From positions 1 to 52,732 of the forward strand of contig CALKHN010000065.1 of assembly GCA_937991535.1 (NCBI GenBank): a DNA stretch of 52,732 nucleotides, written 5' to 3'. Positions 35,077 through 42,004 of this stretch are shown in pieces. The position numbers and the translations under genes were made by a program. The notes beneath the pieces are model-generated. The model did not search any database. It was not told where the DNA came from and was given only the letters and a program-made list of their open reading frames with translations. The stretch comes from an uncultured Sphingobacteriales bacterium (GTDB taxonomy: Bacteria > Bacteroidota > Bacteroidia > Chitinophagales > Chitinophagaceae). Numbering within the stretch: the stretch's first letter is position 1; every line of letters starts with the position of its first letter.

Positions 35077-35295
35077 CTCGCGATGTTTCAGTCAAATAAT
35101 CAAACCGTTTAAACATTGTGGAATCCGTCAACTTCCAAACGTAAAGCATGCCAGATGGCTGCTAATCTGTGTATTTATTGCTGATGGCTGAGCGTTTCAA
35201 AAGCATTTGTCAATAAATAACGCGGTGTACCGAAATGTGAGCAAATAGGATCATTCTAAAAAAATACCTGCATTCAATTTCCCCTGGCAAACGAA

Positions 35296-37242
35296 TCAGT
35301 TCATTCCTGCTACGGCCAAATCCTCGTTTTTAAATACTACAAAAGTGCCATCTCCCTTTTTTAATCTTACGCCGTTTAACCGGTACTGCTTTTCAGGAAA
35401 GGCTGTTTCCGTTAACTCAACGTCTACCAGATCTTCTGTGAGTACAAGCTGAGTATAAATAAACATGGCAATATCCTGGCGCAGTCCTCTTGCCGTATAC
35501 TCTTTTTCATACAATAACGACTTGCTGCCAGCCGAATATACCCGTAAACGCACAGGACTCCTTTTTTTAACCACCGGTACCTGCGCTTGCATATGCTTTG
35601 CCTGCGATGTGCTTTGCTCATATTCCTGGGGACTTGAAATATATTTAAAGTTCACGATCAGCGTCTTTTCTTCGGGGTTAAAGAATCGCACCACGGTGCT
35701 GCTCAACGGCACCATCAATGCGAAGAACGCGGTTAAAATCAGTACAGACAGAAAGGGATGTGTTTTTTCATGGTCAGCAACGGCCAACTGGTTTTGCCTG
35801 ATATCGTTTGCTGCGGTTCGTTTAAAGAATGCAAGCAGCTTTTCCTTACTGTATTGGGTAAGCGTAAATAACTGCAGTTTCGATGCGTCGTATTTTTTAG
35901 AAAAGGATGGCGCCCGCATACGCATGAACCGCTTAATGGCCCATGTTTTGCCAAGCCGGTAATAACAATCCTCACAGCCCAGCAGTGCAACTTTTTCGCT
36001 GCTGTTTTCCAGTATTTGCTGCACGTCTTTAGGCATTACACTGCCCAGGCAGGGCACTTTGTACTGCACAATGTTCAGCCCTTCCGGCAATTCAGGCACA
36101 GGAAAATAGCTGCAGCTAAAAAGCGTTATATCGGCTTTGCTTTGGGGGTGCAACGCAAGCTGCGGAAACTGCGGATGACTGATGGCATGTTCGGCACAGG
36201 AACCAATACAAATGGTGCATCCTACACATTTATCGGGCGATAATATCGCTTTCCTTTTCCCATCTTTTATGAGCATGTCAATGGCTTCATAAGGACAATC
36301 ATAGGAGCAAAGATTACATGCATCGCATTTATCAAGATCAATATGAACCGGCGGCCTGTTTTTTCTTTTGAAAATAAAAGGTATGATGCACAGCAGCAGT
36401 CCGGAACCGGTTATAATGATCCAGTTTTGATTAACGCTGAACAGCTTCATCAGGTAATAGCCGAAATAATAATACCAGTCGAAGGTAGTATTTACGGGCA
36501 GGTTCGATGCCTGTGCAGGCGGATCGCTTTTTACCGGAAACAAAAGTGAAACAATACTCAAAGCGATAATGGTATAAACAACCAGTTTTTTAGGGGGAAA
36601 TATCCTGGGCTTCGAGATCCGCAGCACATGTATCCATATAACAATAAGCGTTATCAGCGAAAACGCTATATGTCCGAACAAGGCCACCTTAAAAAATCCG
36701 CCCACTGCATTGAGGTCGTTCAATAAAAAGGCGCCTGCAATGGAAGGATCAAAGACAGGCAGGCCGGAGAACAGCCTGGCAGTAAGATAACCGGTGAGTT
36801 TTGCTTTTTGATCCCACACCAGTATGTATCCGGTTACGCCAATAAGAATAACGATCATGAAAGAAATAACGCCGCTGATCCAGGAAACCAGTCGTTTAAA
36901 TTTAGACGTTATTAAAGTGTGCAGCAGGTGCAACAGTATAAAAATCACCAGCAGATCCGATGAATACCGGTGGATGCTTCTCATCCATCCATTAAAAATA
37001 TTGGCAGACATTGCTTCTACCGAATCCCAGGCGTGACGTGGATTAATGTTGTAAAAAATGAAAATATAGATACCGGAAATACACGCTACCGCGAAAAGCA
37101 ATACCGCTATACTTCCCAAATAATACAATGGGTTTAACCCGGTGGAAAATATCCGGCCCGGCCAGGATGAAAGTTGTTGAAACAACTGGTGTCCCCGGGT
37201 ACGTTCTTTTATCGTATGCCGGGTATCGGCTGCTGTACTCAT
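35296..37242 (-). CDS. cytochrome b / two [4Fe-4S] / MvhD-like electron-transfer fusion protein
   Basis: A 648-residue inner-membrane protein. Residues 30-240 are a cytochrome b/b6-like four-helix domain with both heme pairs at canonical spacing: His91-x13-His105 and His191-x13-His205. A further TM segment (275-292) leads to a bacterial two-cluster ferredoxin, Cys306/309/312/316 and Cys339/342/345/349. Then comes a region like the hydrogenase delta subunit MvhD, with Cys377, Cys398, Cys423 and Cys426. A late TM (about 515-535) precedes a beta-rich tail. It probably takes electrons from quinol (or a soluble donor) and passes them on. It overlaps the SCO gene by 4 bases (ATGA), the last gene of the operon. 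The electron partner is inferred. Confidence 0.85.
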   Translation of the reverse strand: MSTAADTRHTIKERTRGHQLFQQLSSWPGRIFSTGLNPLYYLGSIAVLLFAVACISGIYIFIFYNINPRHAWDSVEAMSANIFNGWMRSIHRYSSDLLVIFILLHLLHTLITSKFKRLVSWISGVISFMIVILIGVTGYILVWDQKAKLTGYLTARLFSGLPVFDPSIAGAFLLNDLNAVGGFFKVALFGHIAFSLITLIVIWIHVLRISKPRIFPPKKLVVYTIIALSIVSLLFPVKSDPPAQASNLPVNTTFDWYYYFGYYLMKLFSVNQNWIIITGSGLLLCIIPFIFKRKNRPPVHIDLDKCDACNLCSYDCPYEAIDMLIKDGKRKAILSPDKCVGCTICIGSCAEHAISHPQFPQLALHPQSKADITLFSCSYFPVPELPEGLNIVQYKVPCLGSVMPKDVQQILENSSEKVALLGCEDCYYRLGKTWAIKRFMRMRAPSFSKKYDASKLQLFTLTQYSKEKLLAFFKRTAANDIRQNQLAVADHEKTHPFLSVLILTAFFALMVPLSSTVVRFFNPEEKTLIVNFKYISSPQEYEQSTSQAKHMQAQVPVVKKRSPVRLRVYSAGSKSLLYEKEYTARGLRQDIAMFIYTQLVLTEDLVDVELTETAFPEKQYRLNGVRLKKGDGTFVVFKNEDLAVAGMN

Positions 37243-37982
37243 CCTGTTTTTTTTGATATAATAAAAGATTTTAAGAAAAGTCCGCTCACCAGGCTAATCA
37301 TCAGCAACCCCGCCGAAGTAGATATAATAAAACTCCAGTCCATGGTATAGGTTTTTAAAAGGGGGTCGTATCCGAAGCAGCGCAAATAGAAGCCCTTAAT
37401 GATCCCTGGTCTGGTTTTTTCGGCCATAGCTTCCATTACGGCCAGCTTTATGTCTTTTTTGGAAGGGTTTATCCCGTAGATGTATCTTGATATCTTTCCT
37501 TCCGGCGTTAGCACAATAAGGATGGAAGGATGGTTGAATTCTTTTGTTGCAGGGTCATAATCAAATTGGTAGTCGATGGATGAGAGGAACTGTTGTATGT
37601 TTTCAGCGGATGCGGAGATGGTTTTCCAGTTTATACCATCCATCTTCCACCTGTTTTCATAAGCTGCAAGATTCAATTGTCTGTCGCTGCTGTCAAAAGA
37701 AAAACTAACCATGGTAAAATCTTTTCCCAAACTGCCCAATTCGGTAATTGCCGTTTGAACGCCATTACTGATCACACCGCAAAGCGAATGGCACCTGGTG
37801 TATACAGGTGAAATGATCAGTGGCTTTTTACCCAGCATTGAAAACAATTCGAACCTGTTACCGGCTGCATCAAACACCTCAATATTGGCTGCTTTTTGTG
37901 CGAGAAATTTTTTTTCGTTGGGGAAGTTGAACCCGCTTAACAGGAGGCATGCCGGCAGTATCCATAAATGTACGTATTTCAT
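37239..37982 (-). CDS. SCO1/SenC-family copper chaperone
   Basis: A 247-residue thioredoxin-fold SCO protein that loads copper into the CuA site of subunit II. The copper site is visible: the CHSLC motif (Cys82 and Cys86 in the longer frame) and a later His in NHPSILIV. I start at 37982, where the protein begins with a clear signal/anchor (MKYVHLW then a hydrophobic run). The longer frame from 38036 adds 18 hydrophilic residues that lie over an intergenic hairpin. A C-terminal TM helix (about residues 215-235) is unusual for SCO. It lies directly after the oxidase-like subunit I, so it probably serves that complex. Confidence 0.87.
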   Translation of the reverse strand: MKYVHLWILPACLLLSGFNFPNEKKFLAQKAANIEVFDAAGNRFELFSMLGKKPLIISPVYTRCHSLCGVISNGVQTAITELGSLGKDFTMVSFSFDSSDRQLNLAAYENRWKMDGINWKTISASAENIQQFLSSIDYQFDYDPATKEFNHPSILIVLTPEGKISRYIYGINPSKKDIKLAVMEAMAEKTRPGIIKGFYLRCFGYDPLLKTYTMDWSFIISTSAGLLMISLVSGLFLKSFIISKKTG

Positions 37983-37998
37983 ATCGGCAAGGTTAATA

Positions 37999-38022
37999 AT
38001 ACCGGGGACTGGCCCCCGGTAT
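37999..38022 (-). other. intercistronic hairpin
   Basis: A perfect 9-bp GC-rich stem (ATACCGGGG/CCCCGGTAT) with a 6-base loop lies between the subunit I stop and the SCO start. There is no T tract. It may stabilise or process the mRNA and so set different expression levels within the operon. It supports the later SCO start. Confidence 0.5.
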
Positions 38023-38055
38023 CGGTCTTTAAACATCAGGGTTTTCTTCGGATAT

Positions 38056-39723
38056 TTAGTTCACATTCCATGTTGCGGCAAGCCATTTCCAGTTTAGAAA
38101 AAAGAGCGCCAGGAATACAAGTAAAAATACAATGGTAAGTACAAGTGTGCCAGGTGCTTCAAATCCTTTATGCGGTTTGGTTTGTGGCGCCAGTGGTGAA
38201 ATGGGGAGTTGCATATCCTGCGGGCCGTTTATCTTCGGCCCAAAAAAAACGGAGATCACTACAATCATAATCCATATCAGTGTCGACAGAAAAGCCAGGC
38301 TGCCGCCCAGCATCATCAGTGCCCAAAAAAAATCAACCGCGGGGTTAAAATTGTAGGTGAATGGTCCTCCCGAAAAAGTAGAATCCCAATGCCGCCGCGG
38401 AACGCCCATTTGTCCGAGTACGATCATTGAAACAGACAGCAGGGCAATACCCACAAAAAACATCCAGGGCTGCCATTTTGCCCATCCGAAACCAACGATT
38501 TTTCTTCTGAAAATGAGGGGGATCAGGTAATAGGTAATACCCATAAAAGTGAGTGTTGTGCCTATAACCACGGTTCCTTTAAAATGGCCGGGAATGGCTA
38601 AAGTATTGTGAACAATGATATTGGTTTGTTCCATGCCAAAGATCACTCCCGTTGTGCCTCCAATAAATCCAAAGCCAATGATGGCCAGAATGATGGAAGA
38701 AAAAGCCGGGTTGCCCCAGGGCGCTTTCGACAGCCATTGAAACAGGCCTTTATTGTACCCCCATTTGCGCTGGGCCAACTCGAATGACGAGGGTACTGCA
38801 AAAGCATGTATCATGGAAGCCAGTACAGCCAGGTACATGGCGTAGCTGGTGTTCCATACTTTCCAGGCACTGCTTACGCCGGGATCTGTTAACAGGTGAT
38901 GGGCCGAAGCGAGGCAGATAAAAAGGATATAAAGTACAAAGGCTGTTCGTGAAACCCTTTCGTTAATGGAGGTGCCTCCTACCGATAAAAAAGATACCAT
39001 GTACCATATAGATACCATGGCCGCCACATTAATTTGCTGTGAAGAATGTCCCAGTCCCCACCATATGAGTTTGTACATGCCGGGGTCAATATTATTGATA
39101 AGTCCGAGCGACCATAAAAAAGTAGGTATATAAATAAGTGCTCCGGAGGCTAAAGTAATAACTGCAATAATAGCTGCCGTTGTTAGCCCGTAGGTAAATA
39201 ACGGCATGGTATCGCCGTATGCTTTTTCCCTCCTGGCGATCATGAGGTTGCCAAAAAATAATACAACTGCGAGCAGCGCGCCTACTGCAAAAAGGATAAT
39301 GCCCAGGTAATACAGGGGGTGCGCTTTAAGGGGGGTATAGGAGGTAAGCATCACATCTGCCTTTCCCATCAGGATAATAATGTTAGACATTACCAGGCCT
39401 GCCACCATCAGAAAAAAAGCAATCCAGCCCAAACGGGGCGCACAAAACCGGGTATTGAGCACTACTGTTGAGCCAAAATATAAGCCGGCAATTTCAAAAA
39501 AGATGATCCAGAAAATAAGCGCGTTCAGTCCGTGAAAGGTTACCAGCCGGTAGTACCATTCGGCGCCCAGCAGGTGCACCGGCTGGTACCGGGTAAAAAC
39601 CAGCAGCAAAGCGGCTGTTACGGCAAGCAATAATGAAATAACGGCAAATACAGCATTATAACGGATAAGCTTTTCCGATTGCAGGTCTACTTTAAACCCT
39701 GTTATATCACAAGTACGAAACAT
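38056..39723 (-). CDS. B-type heme-copper subunit I lacking the active-site Tyr; predicted NO reductase
   Basis: A 555-residue 13-or-so-TM protein of the heme-copper superfamily, closest to B-type (ba3-like) enzymes by its HNT...GHF pattern. Low-spin heme ligand one is His64 (TFHGLNALI). CuB ligands are His226, His275 and His276 (AHHLLTDPG). The high-spin heme ligand is His380 (PGHF). Two canonical residues differ. In oxygen reductases the Tyr four residues after the first CuB His is cross-linked; here it is Gln230 (GHSSQQIN). The second His of HFH, which binds the low-spin heme, is Lys382 (HFK, codon AAA, two changes from a His codon). Lack of the Tyr is the hallmark of NO-reducing members. 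It is operonic with a CuA subunit and SCO. Confidence 0.85.
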   Translation of the reverse strand: MFRTCDITGFKVDLQSEKLIRYNAVFAVISLLLAVTAALLLVFTRYQPVHLLGAEWYYRLVTFHGLNALIFWIIFFEIAGLYFGSTVVLNTRFCAPRLGWIAFFLMVAGLVMSNIIILMGKADVMLTSYTPLKAHPLYYLGIILFAVGALLAVVLFFGNLMIARREKAYGDTMPLFTYGLTTAAIIAVITLASGALIYIPTFLWSLGLINNIDPGMYKLIWWGLGHSSQQINVAAMVSIWYMVSFLSVGGTSINERVSRTAFVLYILFICLASAHHLLTDPGVSSAWKVWNTSYAMYLAVLASMIHAFAVPSSFELAQRKWGYNKGLFQWLSKAPWGNPAFSSIILAIIGFGFIGGTTGVIFGMEQTNIIVHNTLAIPGHFKGTVVIGTTLTFMGITYYLIPLIFRRKIVGFGWAKWQPWMFFVGIALLSVSMIVLGQMGVPRRHWDSTFSGGPFTYNFNPAVDFFWALMMLGGSLAFLSTLIWIMIVVISVFFGPKINGPQDMQLPISPLAPQTKPHKGFEAPGTLVLTIVFLLVFLALFFLNWKWLAATWNVN

Positions 39724-39740
39724 AGTATCAGGTTTTAGGG

Positions 39741-40661
39741 TTAGTTTTTTAATGTTTTGATGTAGGCGATCAGTTGTTCTATTTCTTCCTCTGTTACCGG
39801 AAATGCCGGCATAGGAGTGTTCTCGAAGCCAACTGTTATTTTTTGTTGCGGATTTTTAATGGATTCCCTTATGTATGCTTCGTCAACTTTAACGCTGGTT
39901 TTTTTACCATTAGCTATTACCTGCTCCTCTTTTCCAAACAAGCCGTTCCATGCCGGTGCAATCTGGCTGCTGCCATCGGTTTTATGGCAGGCGCCGCAGC
40001 CTTTCAATGTATATACCTGTTCGCCCCGCAAAGCCATTTCTGTTTCTGATAGTCGTTCATTCTTTACCTCCGGCCGCGGCTCGGGGGCTTTTTTGAGATT
40101 CTCGTAACCATATAATTTCAGGTCTTCCTCCTTTTCAATTACCACAATTTTCCCAATCATGGTATGGTGCCCGATGCCACAAAACTCATTACAGATCACC
40201 TTATATTCACCGGCTTCCGTTGGCTTGAATTCCAGTACATAATCATATCCGGGGTACACCTGGAAATTCATGTTCACCGGTTGTATGGAAAAGCCATGTA
40301 CTACATCCCTGGATGAGATGTGCAGTTTGTACGACTGATCTTTTTGCAGGATCATAACGGGGCTCCATCTCCACATTTCACTCATCACAAATACATCGCT
40401 GTTCTGCTGCGGCCTTACTACAGGGATACCGTTATCTGCGCCAATCATATTTTGTTTGGTATATGCTTCACTGAGTTTTCCGAATTCGGCTGTGCTGGTG
40501 CGGTAAGTTATATTGGATGGATTTTGTTTGCCATATACATGCCACATGATCATCCATACGAATAGCATGATGCAAAGCAAAAGGGCGATGACCATCCACA
40601 TTTTTTCGTCTTTGGAAACTTTTTTATCGTACCATCCTTCTGCGGGGCTGAATAAACTCAT
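39741..40661 (-). CDS. heme-copper subunit II with CuA and cytochrome c domains
   Basis: A 306-residue protein with one N-terminal TM helix (about 21-41). The cupredoxin domain carries a complete CuA site: His122 (DVVHGFS), Cys157, Cys161, His165 and Met168 (CNEFCGIGHHTM). A fused C-terminal cytochrome c has CGACH (Cys222, Cys225, His226) and a probable axial Met near PMPAFP (Met284). Electrons would enter at heme c, pass to CuA and then to subunit I. The gene is 17 bp upstream of the subunit I gene. CuA rules out a qNOR or cNOR identity, but is compatible with sNOR/eNOR-type enzymes. Confidence 0.92.
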   Translation of the reverse strand: MSLFSPAEGWYDKKVSKDEKMWMVIALLLCIMLFVWMIMWHVYGKQNPSNITYRTSTAEFGKLSEAYTKQNMIGADNGIPVVRPQQNSDVFVMSEMWRWSPVMILQKDQSYKLHISSRDVVHGFSIQPVNMNFQVYPGYDYVLEFKPTEAGEYKVICNEFCGIGHHTMIGKIVVIEKEEDLKLYGYENLKKAPEPRPEVKNERLSETEMALRGEQVYTLKGCGACHKTDGSSQIAPAWNGLFGKEEQVIANGKKTSVKVDEAYIRESIKNPQQKITVGFENTPMPAFPVTEEEIEQLIAYIKTLKN

Positions 40662-40684
40662 ACGTATGGGTTTTGGTGAAGAAA

Positions 40685-40870
40685 TTATTTGATAAGGGTT
40701 TCTTTTATCTCTTCCGGAATGGCCGGCAGGTTAGAAAGTTCCATTACTCCCCATAACAGGTAAAAGATAGCATAGATGGTTACGCCCAGGAAAAGCAGTA
40801 ACATAAAATCATCCATGATCATTCTTCCAAATGGAACGCTTTCCTTTTCCTGTTGCTGACTGTTTTCCAT
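40685..40870 (-). CDS. one-TM small subunit (IIa-like)
   Basis: A 61-residue protein: a Gln/Glu-rich N-terminus, then one TM helix (about residues 22-43) and a short tail. It is the first gene of the operon, 23 bp before subunit II. The order small subunit, subunit II, subunit I matches Thermus ba3 oxidase (subunit IIa), so a structural role in the same complex is likely. The sequence itself has no distinctive motif. Confidence 0.72.
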   Translation of the reverse strand: MENSQQQEKESVPFGRMIMDDFMLLLFLGVTIYAIFYLLWGVMELSNLPAIPEEIKETLIK

Positions 40871-41004
40871 TGTATTTTATTTTAACAGTGATTAACCATT
40901 GCTTATGGCAATAAAGCTAACGGTGATAAAGTGTAGGAAAATACAGGTAGGCAGATTAATGTGCCTGTAATTACGATTTCGTATTTTTTTTGAATTAAAT
41001 TGTA

Positions 41005-41727
41005 TTACTTTTCTCCACCGGGCAACGGATGATTACCGGAAATGGAACGCAACATACCGGTGTGGAGATAACTGAATTTTTTTGCGGTGCATTTGATCAG
41101 TCCTTCCTTTTCAAAATCTTTTAATGTTTTTGAAACCTGCTCTTTGGTAGTACCTGCCAGATCGGCTATGTCCTGCCGGCAGAAGCTGATGCGAAAACTT
41201 TGTTTCTTTTCTTCGTACTGATGCGCCCTGGCAAGCAACAAAAGCGCATCCGCCACTTTTTCCCGTACTGTTTTGTGCGCCAGATGGATGGTCTTTTTTT
41301 CCACCATTTCAAGTTCATTTAAAAACTGGTTAATGATCTGTTGCTGAAGCACTGTGCTGTTATCAGCTATTTCTTCAAACAAAGCGTGTGGAATGTAGCA
41401 ATACAGTACATCGGATACCGCAGTTGCCGAACTGGTATGGCAGGGGTGACGGGCATTTGATCTGTGTCCAAAGACCGCGCCCTTACCGGCAATTTGCAGG
41501 ATCAGCGGTCTGCCCTGCTTTCCGTTGAGTTCTATTTTTAAAAAGCCCTTTTTAATGAAACAAACGCCCCGTACAGGATCGCCCTCCGAAAATAACCTTT
41601 CTCCTTTTCGGAGCGATTTGGATAGTTTAAAGGTACTGATGGCGATAAGTGTTTGCGTATCGCAGCTATTAAGGATAGAGCAGTTTCTAACCTTACAGGT
41701 AATGCAGTCGTATCGGGTTATTGCCAT
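41005..41727 (-). CDS. Crp/Fnr-family regulator with N-terminal Cys cluster
   Basis: A 240-residue FNR-like regulator. The N-terminus has Cys8, Cys11, Cys16 and Cys22, and Cys96 lies in the effector domain, a layout like the [4Fe-4S] ligands of FNR that sense oxygen or NO. The cyclic-nucleotide-binding-type beta-roll spans about residues 30-130. The helix-turn-helix (CRQDIADLAGTTKEQVSKTL) has the Crp/Fnr recognition-helix form. It lies between the divergent norB and the oxidase-like operon, 134 bp upstream of the latter, so it probably controls both. The effector is inferred. Confidence 0.88.
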   Translation of the reverse strand: MAITRYDCITCKVRNCSILNSCDTQTLIAISTFKLSKSLRKGERLFSEGDPVRGVCFIKKGFLKIELNGKQGRPLILQIAGKGAVFGHRSNARHPCHTSSATAVSDVLYCYIPHALFEEIADNSTVLQQQIINQFLNELEMVEKKTIHLAHKTVREKVADALLLLARAHQYEEKKQSFRISFCRQDIADLAGTTKEQVSKTLKDFEKEGLIKCTAKKFSYLHTGMLRSISGNHPLPGGEK

Positions 41728-41950
41728 AGTTCACCGGTAATATTGATTATTCCTTTTTCAATGGAAGAAGAGAGGGTAAAGTCCATTTTTTTAGCCCTTT
41801 ATTTCATGATTCTGATTAGCCTGCCGGCTGATTTTTGTTTGCCTTTTAACCATACCGGTAGTAGGTAATAAGGAAAATACCTGATGACATTATCTCCCCT
41901 GATCCGTACGGGCGAAATAAAATTAACATAGCCACAATATTAGTAGACTA

Positions 41951-41979
41951 TTAATTAGGACAATTTTATCCTTAATTAT
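41951..41979 (+). promoter_or_regulatory. imperfect palindrome upstream of norB, possible operator
   Basis: TTAATTAGGA and TCCTTAATTA face each other in the 277-bp gap between the FNR-like gene and norB, about 26 bases before the norB ATG. The match is good but not exact (one extra T). I find no textbook FNR box (TTGAT-N4-ATCAA). The site could bind the adjacent regulator. A near -7 box (TATATTTA) follows at about 41980. Confidence 0.35.
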
Positions 41980-42004
41980 TATATTTATCTTCTAAATACT
42001 GCTT

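Noticed and set aside
34913..35191. Frame reading AERQGFEPWVQLPVQRF
   Set aside because: A well-known artefact of the antisense of tRNA-Ser genes; not a protein.
38056..40870. Ordinary ba3 or cbb3 oxygen reductase
   Set aside because: The active-site Tyr is missing at His+4, and CuA plus the B-type HNT/GHF pattern excludes cbb3; an NO reductase or a novel function is preferred.
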